Source: Histoplasma ohiense
Taxonomy: Eukaryota > Ascomycota > Eurotiomycetes > Onygenales > Ajellomycetaceae
NCBI GenBank assembly: GCA_017607445.1
Contig: JAEVHH010000003.1
Location: 248,001 to 312,000 of the forward strand
Length of the DNA: 64,000 bases
Direction of reading: 5' to 3'
Part shown: positions 47,961 through 60,235 of the stretch, piece after piece
Layout: every line of letters starts with the position of its first letter
Numbering within the stretch: position 1 is the stretch's first letter
Made by a program: the position numbers and the translations under genes
The notes under the pieces: generated by a model
Seen by the model: only the letters and a program-made list of their open reading frames with translations
Database searches by the model: none
Told to the model about the DNA's origin: nothing

Positions 47961-50900
47961 GATTCGCGTAGTCGAAGAAGAATGGTGTGTATTTTCCGAG
48001 GCAAATCCGTCGTCCAGTCGCCGTTCAATCCAGCGATGCTTCTCCCAAGCAATCTTTCGCCGTATCTGCTCTCTCTCTCTCTCTCTCCCCGAGTCTCTTG
48101 TTCCCAGTATTCCTTCCTTCCTTTTGCTGGGGGTTCCAGGTGTCCCTTGAATGGTGCCGACACAATGGGTTGTGAGTATGGTATGCCAGCCAGATAACGC
48201 GGCAAGGCGTGAAAGGAGCCTGAGTATTAATTTGGAGTGTAGAAATTAACGAACGTATGCTATAATTCGTATGGTGTCAATAGGCGGTGGTGGTGGTAGC
48301 TGAACAGGTGGCAGTGGGAGGCCGCGGTTATTTATGGCAAAAGTTAGTTTGTCGGGAATTACTCGTGGCGAAGGACACAATTCGGTAGAGCGGAGGCAGG
48401 AGACTTGGGACACGGTAGGAATTCGGAGGCGACGAGGTTGAGTCAACTGAATAATATTTATGATTCGATCCAGGAACTAAGCCGGAATCAAAAAAATGAA
48501 TATAAATTGATTAGAATTATTATGTATGGCAGAAAGCGGAGGGTGGATTAGTGTGGTAGATTTCTTATTTTTTGGGGGGGGGTGTGTGGGAGGATTTTTA
48601 GGATATTTGTAGCCAGGACGAGGACCAGAAGTGATATGCCAGATGACGACTGGGGGGCAGCCAGGATCCAGGGGGAGACAGCGACAGCGAACACCGCAAC
48701 TCTGGACTGTGCTCTTGTAACTGCAGGGCAAAGTACCGGGTACATGCGCTGGGCTGGTAATGATCGATCGTTGTTTCGCTGCGTGATCACGCACGTATCG
48801 AACGTATCACATGTATGGTTAGATTACAAATGCGCCGAACAATCAAAATCCAAGAATACAAAGAATACGGGGAGGACATAGATTCATAAATTACATAAAT
48901 ACATAAATTACAGCCAGCAGGTCACGGGGTGTTGTTGCAGACAACCAGCCATCAGCTTCCCCACAAAAAACAGGGCGTTTGGACTCTGGTCCCAATCAAA
49001 GAAAAGTAAAAAAAGAAAGGAAACCCATACCAACGGACGGTAATGATCATGGAATTATCATTACGTGGCCTTCGTTTGGAAATACGCCCCACAAAATCCT
49101 AATCCAAGCCAGGAAATCCTCACAGGGCCGAAAAAAGGAAACAAAAACAACTGGCTCGATTCCGGTTTGTTCCTACTCAACCGTATTGCCTCATCCGCAG
49201 GTTTCCCGTTTCCCGTTCCCACTTGTACCGGAGATCACGAGGCGGTAAGAAAAGCAACTCTACTAAATAATTACTGATATTGTATTAAATATATCCGTAT
49301 ATGGCAAGTCAAATATATACAGTACAAGGTTGCTAATATTTATGTATCGTATTTGGGATGGCAGGTACCAGTCTGTCAATACGCAATATTATAACCGCGT
49401 CCAAACACGTTGGTTATTGCAAACAAGACTCGGTCCTTGTGTGTACAGTACATACATGAATACCTATGTATTCAAGTATGTATGTACAGTACATACTTCT
49501 GGCCCTTGCTGGTCCCCTGGCCCCAGCTCCCCCCAAGTACCCGAATCAGTGGACTGAAATCACAATCTCGCCAGGGAAGCACAGAACCCGGCCGAGGAAC
49601 AGTAAGCTGTTCCTCGGGTAGCCTGATAGGGAGAGGTTACAGGTCTCACCATACCCCATTCCACGTAACCGTATCATCATTTATGACATCTCATTCCCAA
49701 ACTGGCGGAACGGGGGATGTGGGGGCCCGGATTCAGGTCCAGACGCCCAGCTGAGAAAGCTCCAAGGACTCAGGAGTCAGGGCCGGCTTCACATGGCCAA
49801 AGGCAAAAAGGCAATAAAAGCCAAAATCCCCAATTTGCAATTTTCTCCAAGCATTGACATTTTCCCCATTCCGGATCGGGCTGAACCCGCCAGAGAGGTT
49901 CCTTTCTTTCGCGGCGGGTTTTGCTTTCTTTCTCGCCTTTTCTTTCTTTTTTTCTTTTTTTTCATTCTTTGATCCATTCATCACCCCGGATTTCAAAACC
50001 CATTAAAACTCATTAAAACCTCATACGGAAGACCATCAAAGTATAATTAGCAAGGGGAAAGGGGGGGGGTAAGCAGGGTAAAACACTAACTAACTAACTC
50101 GCCCTTCCAACAAACAAGCGACAGAAGGAGACAAGAGAAGGAAAGCCGCATGCGGCTGACACCGCCCATTCTTCCACCTCCCGTGACCCCTTAGTTCTCC
50201 GACTTCTGAGAACGGCCATCACCACTCATCACCTCTCCACAATAATCAGATACATCGCGCGATCCCGACACACTTAAGCCCGCACCGAAAAAGTGCGCGA
50301 AAAGGGAAGAATCATATGTAGTCATAATGTATCTTGTAGCGTGTTCTATGAGCATCCTAGCTACCTTCTATGGTATATGTACTGTAAATGTCTCTGTATC
50401 ATCATTCTATTTATTTGACCCTGTTCCCTGATCACAATCGCGATCCTCTGGGTCATTATATCATCAATCAAAATCAAGCGCGAGTGGCTGTGGGCTGAGT
50501 GGCTGTTCGGTCAAGTCAGTCAGTCAGTCAGTCAGGAACGCACTCGAGTGCTCCAGCCGGCGCACAACAGACAGCAGGCAGAGCGGTTGGACGCGACATG
50601 CATAACAAAAACAACATTGCAGCTTCGTACCAGGGCTCGATCCTAGCTTTGTCTCTCAACTGTTCTGACACTTGATAGATATTTCGTCCCGCATGGATAC
50701 TATGGATGCAGGGAGAGTGAAGTGGGTGAAGGGCAGACAAACAGACAAAGCAAGCCAGGAAACCCCCCCCCCCGTTTGTTCGTTTGTTCGTTCGTTAGTA
50801 CTGAACTACGGGGGTAACTGACAGGAAGTAATCTCACAAAGCTGCGAAAGCTGGAGCAAATGCACGATCCCTCCGCCGTTCGTGGAGAAGCAGGTTTTCC

Positions 50901-51530
50901 TTGTTCCCCCAGGTTGCCCAAATAAGAAACTCGGACGACAGTGAACAGGCCAGAACCTTGCTCGCGCGCCTATCTTTCGCCTTCAAGAAAAGCAAAGTCC
51001 CTTTTCTTCGCACCCCCCCCACCTCCCTTCCCCGCAAAAATGTCAGATCTCGAGCAGGGGTCGAAAAAGCATCATGAATCATGCATTGTTGCTTGATGAT
51101 GAAACAGACCATAACAAAGGCCACATCATCCCCATCCAACCAAACAGAAAATTATTGTATACTAGTTAGGAGGATTGATAACATTCCTCAACCAAGCATC
51201 AATTCAGGCGGTAGATATTTTTTCCATCGATAAAGGTCCATAGATGACCTACCCATCAAAGAGGTGAACAACATGGAATCGTGTTATTACTGTTTCTTTC
51301 AACCGACCCGTCGCCTACTCCGTGCCAACTTGTTAAAAGGGTCGTATTAGTAGTAATAGTCTGTTTCAGCAAACTCACTGGGCTCCCCTTCTTCCTTGTG
51401 TCACGATCGCCGAAATATCAAAAATTAAAAGCAAAGGCTTTCCTTCGTCTTCCTCTTCCCCCTCTTCTCCTCTGAAAAAAAATTGAAACCAGCGCCAACA
51501 CCAACTGAACTTCAAACTCCTGTGTTGTGT

Positions 51531-51531
<1 letters not shown>

Positions 51532-51576
<45 letters not shown>
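51532..51576. repeat. GT dinucleotide microsatellite
   Basis: A long GT run of about 22 units gives a spurious Thr-His repeat frame on the minus strand. Confidence 0.9.
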
Positions 51577-51578
<2 letters not shown>

Positions 51579-52421
51579 GGGAGGGGTCAAACAACCCTGT
51601 TGATGTGATAATTCACTCCATAAATGATGGGTGATACAGATATGATTACCTTTGCTGTCACTTCAGCACCCCGGATTTTCATCGCAGCCGCACAGGGGGT
51701 ATGTATGTACAGACACACAGTTCATCCCCTACACGGACAGATTCATAAATGCCGAAGGCGGCTCTTCCTCAGCCTTGAATGAATCATGGCTCAAGGTTTC
51801 AAGTTCCATCGCGCGTCCGCCATCGCCAAGAGCCAAATGCCGAGTGCAGGGATGTGCAGGAGCGGTATCTTTCCTTTAATAGTAAGCACTCAAGAATATA
51901 TATCTCCGAGACAACATCACATGGCTCCGGTGGATGGAGATGCAAGTATATTTGTAGGGTACAACGCTGGGATTTTCTCTCGATGTAATAGAAAAGCCCC
52001 CAAACCAAAGCCTATTTTTATTTCTGCTTGTCATGTTGAAAAGTTTTCCACGACGGATACGTTCGCCATGATTCATTCATCCCGTTTAGATCCAACCCGC
52101 GTTTCAACGAATAAAAAAAAGAAAACCAAAAAAAAGAGAGCCTGTCCCCCGCTCCACCAGGCTATCTCGTGTTGACTAAAATTGGCAACCCTGCGCTTAC
52201 AACTTTGATCAGAGAGTAGCACCGCCATTATCGATACTAGAACTCTGTGGAAATACCACGATTTATTTTAAAGTTCCATTGTTTTCTCAGCGATTATTAT
52301 TTCATTTTTCTCTGATGGAGGTGGAAGGTTGGTTCATTGTAACTATGTAGCGAGCGCAACACTGCTCAAATAGGTATGGTCACGTGGCATAAGCAACCGT
52401 TCATTCCAAGGTTTACCTAGG

Positions 52422-52437
52422 TACGGAGTACTCCGTA
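52422..52437. promoter_or_regulatory. Perfect 16-bp palindrome TACGGAGTACTCCGTA
   Basis: The half-site CTCCGTA/TACGGAG recurs elsewhere in the window, for example near 32795, 36685, 36908, 38332, 39657, 43507, 44738 and 55213. Function is unknown. It could be a binding site or a dispersed short repeat. Confidence 0.4.
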
Positions 52438-54323
52438 GGCATGACAACATTCTATAATTATTTATTATTTTCTATTCTATTTTATCTACGGAGCATATTT
52501 CAACTAAACAACTGTAAAGCAAAGATTGCTTTTCATTGTTTTATTTTATTTTATTTTATTTTTATTTATTTATATATTCATATATATTTTAGAAACGCGG
52601 GGAAGGTGGATGGATGGATGGCCTAGAAACTCGGAAGTCTCCAGCGAACCTGGCTGGCTGGAATACTGTCAAATCGCGCTCCGTCTCTCTCTCCCCTCTC
52701 CAACTGGAAGAAAGAATGAAAACTTAATAAAAATCCCAGCATTGACATCCAATCAAACCCCGCGGGCGCGGTCATGCTCTCGCCGCCAGGAACCATGACT
52801 CCATGAGGCGCATATTGACTGAGCATGTTTCGTGGCCAGGCGGTTGCCGATCAAACATGCCATCACCAAACGGCGCCGGCCCGCCGCCCTCAAGGACGAA
52901 GGCTTCGGATAATGGAATTCTAATCCCCGACCCCGGATGCTGGAGTTACAGTATGTCCAAAAGGGAGTCCAAGAGGGTATTTTATGGCCGAGGGGGGGGG
53001 ATGATAGGCTGATATTTAAGTATTATCACCCTAGTTTATTTTATAATTTTTTGCTTGCGCTATTGATAAGTTATGTGGTGAGAATGTAGTGGCTTGTCGG
53101 AGAGAGAGAAAAAGTAAAAAGAAAAACTTTGTATCTCGCTCACTCGCTCACTGATCATGATTCTCATGGGCGAATAAAATGCGTCAAGAAGTTGTATCCC
53201 TCTCTATTATTCTCTCTCTAGTGATGACTGATCAACTCATCATTTTTTATTCCAATGCTGAGAGCTCCAGCATGGCGCCAAGCGATCTATCCACACATCA
53301 CACTCGATGTGGTATGTGCGATGGTCGGCGTCGATGTGACGGCGGGAACAATGTCGGATGTGCAGCCACAACGTTAACCACTGCTAGTACCGTTTTGACG
53401 CCACCATCACCACGATCACCGGGTTTGTCATTGATGGTTGGTGACTGATTGATTGATTGAATTGAATTGATTGATGGACACGGTAGAGATCAAAAACCAG
53501 CCGTTCGCCTTTCAGGGGCCCAACACCGTTGTCATGTAGCTCCTACTGCACAGCGGCAAATCAACCGATCGACTCTCCAAATCTCTTCAGTTGAGGGTTG
53601 CCCAACTGGCACGCCAGTGAACGGCATGACCATCTATCTACTCTAACAAAGTATATATAAATACATGTATAAATAAATACATTTCTGTCCCGTGTCCGAA
53701 GGATACATCCATCCTCCAAGCGCGGCGCCAGCTTTTCTTTTTTCTGTGGCGGTCGCGTCGCGCTGAGAGTCGTGATCAGGGCGTGGATTTTGCTCGGGAG
53801 TTTTCCCTAATTCATGTGTTTCTTGACGGCTTGAAAGCTTGACCTCCGGGTGCTGCCTAGAGGAAATAACGGGCTTAAGAATATAATGATCAATGCGCCT
53901 GCGTTGGCGTTTGCGGAGAAGGGAGTTTCACCGCCTGTTCAACTGCATATCACATGTGTTCATCATTGGCTGGGCGTATCAGGTCACGCACCACGGAGAA
54001 AACTTTGGAAGAAAACACGGCCTCCGACCTGACTGGCACAGAATGGACAATAACGGACAAGAAGGTCATGGCACGGGTGAACTTCTTTGGGGCCGTTCTT
54101 ATGATTGAATCAATGTAACAAAAGGCGAAAGACAACGGCTCTATGCGGTTGTCCTTGCCCTTGTGATGTGGACGGCAATATGGAGCACTATGGATAGAAA
54201 TCAAATAGACGTCCGTAGCTATCTATCGGTCATTGATGAATTGATTGATTGATTGATGTCGAGCTGACATGCACAACTACCAACTCCTGACCTCTGCGTT
54301 GGCCAGCGTATTCCCCTATCGCC

Positions 54324-54352
54324 CTCCTCCTCCTCCTCCTCCTCCTCCTCCT
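54324..54352. repeat. TCC trinucleotide microsatellite
   Basis: About nine TCC units encode spurious proline or glycine runs. Confidence 0.85.
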
Positions 54353-57300
54353 ACTCCTCGCGCTGTCACGCGTTCCCAAGGGTCGTTTCTGTTTCGGGAA
54401 TTTAGACGAAGCGAAGTCAAGGAAGGATGGCCGAAAGAAAAGAAGAAAAAGAAAGAAAGAAAGAAAAAAATTACAGTTGAATGCCGACCCATGTGGAAAC
54501 AGGCCTCACAACCAGGATGACCCATGCCGATAATCAAAAAAAAAAAAAAAAAAAAAAAAATTCATGGATACCCACGATACTTCCCATCAGCGCGCCTCCC
54601 AAGTCCCACCCAAATACTTGTAACGGCGCGGCTGATGAGTTAAACGTATCTTATTATCCTTCTACCCCCTTTCCAGAACATTAGCCACGGGGACAATCAG
54701 CGCGGCTGGGAGCGGAGGTGCGGATTTCATACCTCCACCGGACGCCCGTTGTAGCGAGCTTGGCGACTTTATCCCGACAGGCTGACAGCAATATGCAATA
54801 GCCGGGCAAGGATTGGGGAAAATCCTGGGTAAGAACTAAGAAATCAAGCCAATTCTATTGATCAATGACGAGATCTGCGCTTTCACGAGGCCAGCGATCA
54901 GGGATAAAACCCCATGTTGAAATGCATGTGTACAGAGTAACCCTACATCTCGAGTGAGTTAGGGTTTAGGCTCCTTTAGGGTTGTACGCAGCGTACGCAA
55001 TATACGCGATGCTTAGTGCTAGCACAGCAAATTCTCACCTCTCCCCACTTTCAGTTCCTGAGATACAAGTATTTGTCCGAAGATTTGGGGATGGAGGGTT
55101 TTCCCCCCACTTTTTGTTGTTCGTTCCCAAGGTTTATTATTTTTTTTATTATTCCTTTTGCCATGTGGGAAATAATGTTCACCCATGCACGATGGTACGA
55201 TGCCCTAGAGCTATACTCCGTACTCATACTAATTATTTCAAGTTTTCGTATCGTTGCTAGGATGTCGGATTGAGCGCGGCTATTTCTTTTGCTCATCATC
55301 CCGGGGAAAATACAGCTGGTTCTATTTTACGACAGGGAGGGGTTACAGCCATAATAAGTAAGACCATGCATGGTTCAGTAGTTCATGAAAGCCAGTGAGG
55401 TACTGCGTAGGTATGGACATTGAGGAGAGGGTGATATTTTCAAGCCTTTGTCCTGTGAAGAATCCCCCCAACAGAAATAAGGATAAACATCAACCAAGAG
55501 CAGCCGAAGTGGAGGATGAAACCACCAAGCACATCGCATGACACCCGTCAAAACGGGGGGGATTTGGGTTTGACCACCTCCATCTGCAAGGAACGATATG
55601 AATCCTACCTTCCAGCTTCGGCTAGATCCCAGTGCGCACAAAGCTCCGCTCTTATTGTTATTACTATCTTTCCTACGATCTCGTTACTACGGAGAACTCT
55701 TCCCACAACCACTCTCGGGGTGATGGAAGCGGGCGAGTTGTTGGACTGCGAAATGGCGTTGAGTTCGCTCCATTCTCTCCTGCTTTAACCCTGTCAATCA
55801 ATCAACCCAACCTTGGTGGGATCGCCTAATCGCTTACCCTGGAAGCTCCAAATGCTTTGGGAAATGATGGATGCATGAAAAAAAAAAAAAAAAACCCTCT
55901 AGATGAAGAACGACGATCCCGGGCGAGGGAGGAGCAACATTAGGATGTTCCCTCGTCACCATGGGGTCCGGATTACTGTTAATTGTTGAAATATTAATAC
56001 CAATAAATACACATATCAGTCCGCAATAGGAATGTATTCGTATTTCCAGAGAGTTTGTCGATACGAAAAGGATCTTTTATGGAACGCTAATAATATCATC
56101 TGAAGGGAGGTGAATCCCAAATCCCGTCACGCTCGGGCGAGGGGTGACGGAGAACGGAGATCAATAACTGAGAATTCTTTGCTGCGGCTTCTCAGGAGCA
56201 GAGTGCTCCGGCACCCGATAAACGTTGGTTGGTGGCTGTCATTCCACCAGCGAGTTACGCCCGGAAGACAACGGCTGCAGCATCAACAAGATGCTCGGAA
56301 AATACTGCGGAAGGATGGAATCTCATCAGCAAAGCGGAGGTCGGGATGAGAGCCTCCCATCGTCAAGAATGACAGCCCCTCCTCCAGTTTTCTTCCTTTC
56401 CGGCTCTTTTAGAATGTACAGTACCTTCCTCTGTATTTTCTCCGTCGATGTTGGGAGACAAGCGGCCACGGCAATGTTGAAGAAGCCGGAGAGGGCTCAA
56501 GGCGACAAAAAGATAGATTAGCCTCGGCGCCCCGTCACCGCCTCGCAAGGGCCTGGGCCTTGGTGCCCAAGTACGGAACCGGCGCCGCGCGGCTATGCCC
56601 GCCGGCTAATCCGACACGTGGTTTGTCTGGGTGCCGACCGGGGAATATCGGGGCACACTGCATCTCACGTGATTAAAGTCGGTTTGACACGGAGCCCAGA
56701 CCCTGACGTTTCGTCACCTGACCGTTGTGAGCTGCGAGGTGACAAGCCACTTGGATGAGGGGGAATGGGCGTCAGGGTTCAGAGTTGCGCTGACAAGGAA
56801 CGCAACGGAATATTTTGGCCCTGCCAGCGTCCAAGGGGCCAAGGGGGCATGTGGATTTTGAAGTTCTCTGGCGGTCTCGCCGATCCACGACATGCCAGTG
56901 TCTAGGCTAGTAGGCGGGCAGATTATTTCCGCCAGGGATGATCGCCAGTAAATGTGCCTATGTCTGTGATTGTCACCAACCAACCCGCAGAGTGCCAGTA
57001 TCTCGCTGGGAACACCGCTCCAGAGCTCTCCGGCTGGTCTTTCGGGGATGGAGTCAACTGATTCCCGGTCCATGCAGGAAATAATACAGCATAAAACAGT
57101 CTTATCTCTCAGAACTTTCACAAAGAATTCGCTAATCAATAACCTAGCTGGCTGCCATTTCAACAAGACCACCAACAATACCCGTGGGAAGAAAGAAAGG
57201 AGAGGATAGTGTTCATGCTGTGATAGGTGAAGGGGACAATAAAAAAAAACAACGCCCGCCGTATCTGGTAACCAGTTAACTAACTTAACTTGGCACCAAG

Positions 57301-58665
57301 TTGACTCAGCACCCATCTTGCAGACCATCGCAGTCGCATCAGAATTCTCCTTTTTAATTTGAACCTCTTCATCAGGGAAATCAACTCAAGCTGTGATACC
57401 CTATTGGCTCGTATGTGCTCATTAAGGCCTCAGACCATTGGATGTTTCATACCCGTTTTCCAGGTACAGCTGCGAATTCATGTCTCCTGGCTGGACAGAT
57501 ATGCGAGGGCTAGGGCTAGAAAAACCTCTTTGTTTTCGTCCGGAATTTTGTCCTTTTCACGCAGCATCATTGTTCTTTTGATTTTCCGTCCTTTGTTTGC
57601 ATGAAAACCAAAAAAGAAGGGCTTTTTTAATTTTTGCGTGGGAGAAAAGCAAAAAAAAATAGGTTACGGGGAAAGAGACCAAAGCGTTCCTACTGGTCAA
57701 CTAAGTCATAAAAAATGAATATTCACCCTATCTATCACATTTCCAAGACAAGGCCGAATGATCAAATTTTTCTTTTTGAGGAATTTCGACTCAAAGCAAC
57801 TTTTTGTTTTTGCCCTCCCCTTTTGTCTTCCGCACCACCTGGATCCGGATCTTCGCCCCTGGCAGCAGAAGGGGAGCGCTGGGCGTTGGACACTGAACAT
57901 TGAACACTGGACAGGAGTCAGAGCCCGAGACGTCAACAGCCACAAAGCCCAAACGGTCAGATGCGCGAGTGATGCAGTGTGAATCATATCTTAACACAGC
58001 ACGCACTGCAGAAATGGGTGGAGAAGAGGGAGCTGTGGGGGGGCTTACACGTTATACTACCGCAGGTGGTGCTGGGGGTGGCTATTGATGATGATGTGCC
58101 TTGCACTTGCAGCCTCAAGCATCAACTTTCCCCATCTCTCTCCTTTTCCTTTTCTTTCTTACCCCCTATTTTTTATTTTCATTTGCTTCTTTTGCACCTC
58201 AATATACCGGACAGTCGGGTTTTAATCGTCGGGACCCGTCCCGAGATCCCCGAGCCCGTGTTATGATTCTTATTGTTGTTGTTTTTGCCTTCTAACGCGT
58301 CGATATTGTCAAGAATATTGAATCTTAGCGGTTTATACGGGGAAGGATTGTTTTACAGTCGTTCGTTCATGAATAAGAGATACATGACGCGCCGTGCTGT
58401 ATGTAAACATTCATACGCATATACACAAGCACCTCGTATTTTTACATTTTACCTCCATCGCGCCTGAAGTAAAGCGCGCATCATCCCGCGAATACACAGT
58501 GGAAATGTGGGCGCACCTTGTTTTGCATGTACTGGAAAACATCCAACATGACATCACCGCTCCCCAACTTTTACGCCATAACCTGTAACCTGGTACATCC
58601 GATAAAAATTCTTGCTGTAGTTAGGATTGAAACCTCCAGCAGTGCTATCAACCAAGGCCAGCGAG

Positions 58666-58740
58666 AGAGGATTCAAAGGGGGAGAGGATTCAAAAGGGGA
58701 GAGGATTCAAAGGGGGAGATGGTTCAAATGGGGAGATGGG
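58666..58740. repeat. 17-bp minisatellite
   Basis: Four consecutive 17-bp units of the form AGAGGATTCAAAGGGGG, with single-base variants, are followed by a partial fifth unit. Confidence 0.85.
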
Positions 58741-60235
58741 TGTACAACAATTAGCGGGAGAATAAATAAAAGATAAATGACGGCGGGACTAATCCTCGTA
58801 TTTGCCAGCTCCTTTGAATAGCTTGTTCCCTCCCAGCTTGTGATCCTTGTGACCGATATACAAACTCACGCCTGCGACGGTGACACGTTCGATGGCGGCC
58901 GAAGATCTGTCAGAGATTGACAGTCCGAGCGTGCAAAGCTAACGAGATGGCAATGGCGCGCTATCTATTATCTGTAATTCCTTATTTTTCATATCTTTGC
59001 CTTCTCGAATAGGTCAATGCGTTTTCGCTGTGTCGCTGCGTTGAAAACCTATTTTTATCTCCTAGTTGCATTAAAGCTGAGCTTCTACTTGGTGGCGGCG
59101 ATGGGAGAAGGGGTGTAGAGCGAGGGTTTTTGCGGAGGGGGCAACAAAAGGAATTCTTCTCTGTGAAGAGTGGATAGAAGGTCATGTGTGTGTGTCTGGT
59201 GCGGAGTTGGGCAGCCTATCAATGGCGTTGACTTGATATGGATTCCGTATTAGCCCATAGACAGTGAAAGCACATCGACTTACTCCCAAAAATATCCGTG
59301 CTTGGAAGAGTCATAAAGCTGTCCCGTGGTAGTGAAGACAATAACTTGCCATGAGGGCCTCGTCTTCGGGCGAGCATAAAATATGCTCGCCCGATCTTGA
59401 GCCAGTAAGAAGGCCGAAATGGTCGGCAAAAAAAAAAGAAAAAAAAGAAAAAGAAAAGCTAAAATATGTTCTTCCCCAGACGAGATAACTCCAACAGCTA
59501 CTAGTATGTCACAACAAGTTGATCAAAATGAAATGCAATTTTCACATACTTGAGGATGCGGACAAATGATTTTCTATTTGCATCTCTCCTTAGTAGTTAC
59601 CTGCATCTAGTTGCATATTCTCGGAAGTGCCAACTTGATTTAGGCTTCAAGTTATTATACTAATCATCAATCATTTCTCGCTTGGACTTTGTAACTGGGT
59701 TAAAGTTAAGCTTTTCAGCTAAAAATAACCTTATTTGCGTCTAAAAAGTTGCCAAGGCTGACCCCAATTACGTCAACATTACCCCATAAGTGAGTTGACT
59801 AGTAGGTCAATTCATACTATAGGGTCAATTGGTATCATGTTTCTATGGGATATCATGAAAAATCGATCCTACACCTTCAGGCCTAATGGAACACTGTACG
59901 CTACTTAATCTTGTCTTTCCAACGAGGAGATCGTCACGATCAAGCTTGGGTGAAAAGTCCGTAGTCGACGCGCCCGAAGGCGAGGTTAGAGGTAATCCTG
60001 CTGGACAAAAATATTGCCCCGTCGATTATCCTATATATAATATTCTCGCCCGTTCCATATCCTGTCTAAGCTATTTACCATGGTACAAAGTGCACAGGAG
60101 GGTAGATATATCAGACCCTCCACTCCTACTCCAAACTGATTCTGTCACCAAGGCCTCTTCATGGTTACTCTATCTATCCCTGTGGATTAAAGTCGTCGAA
60201 TAGGAATCAACATCCCGGTCAAATCCGTTGCAATC

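Larger units (their letters stand above)
47961..60235. other. 12.3-kb gene-poor region with a long leader
   Basis: No supported gene is found. The CT run at about 48065-48088 lies in the probable leader of the DUF3295 gene. Other contents are a GT run (51532-51576), a TCC run (54324-54352), a poly-A run (54536-54560), a 17-bp minisatellite (58666-58740), TGAT runs near 53445 and 54240, and the perfect 16-bp palindrome TACGGAGTACTCCGTA (52422-52437). The longest frame (56714-57328, minus) has no recognisable motif. Composition is normal and CG is retained. Confidence 0.5.

Noticed and set aside
56714..57328. 204-codon minus-strand frame
   Set aside because: Long enough to consider, but no conserved motif, no domain pattern and no exon continuation were found.
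59886..60203. 105-codon frame just upstream of the LtrA-like gene
   Set aside because: No motif, and it does not splice in frame into the gene in an obvious way. Treated as leader sequence.
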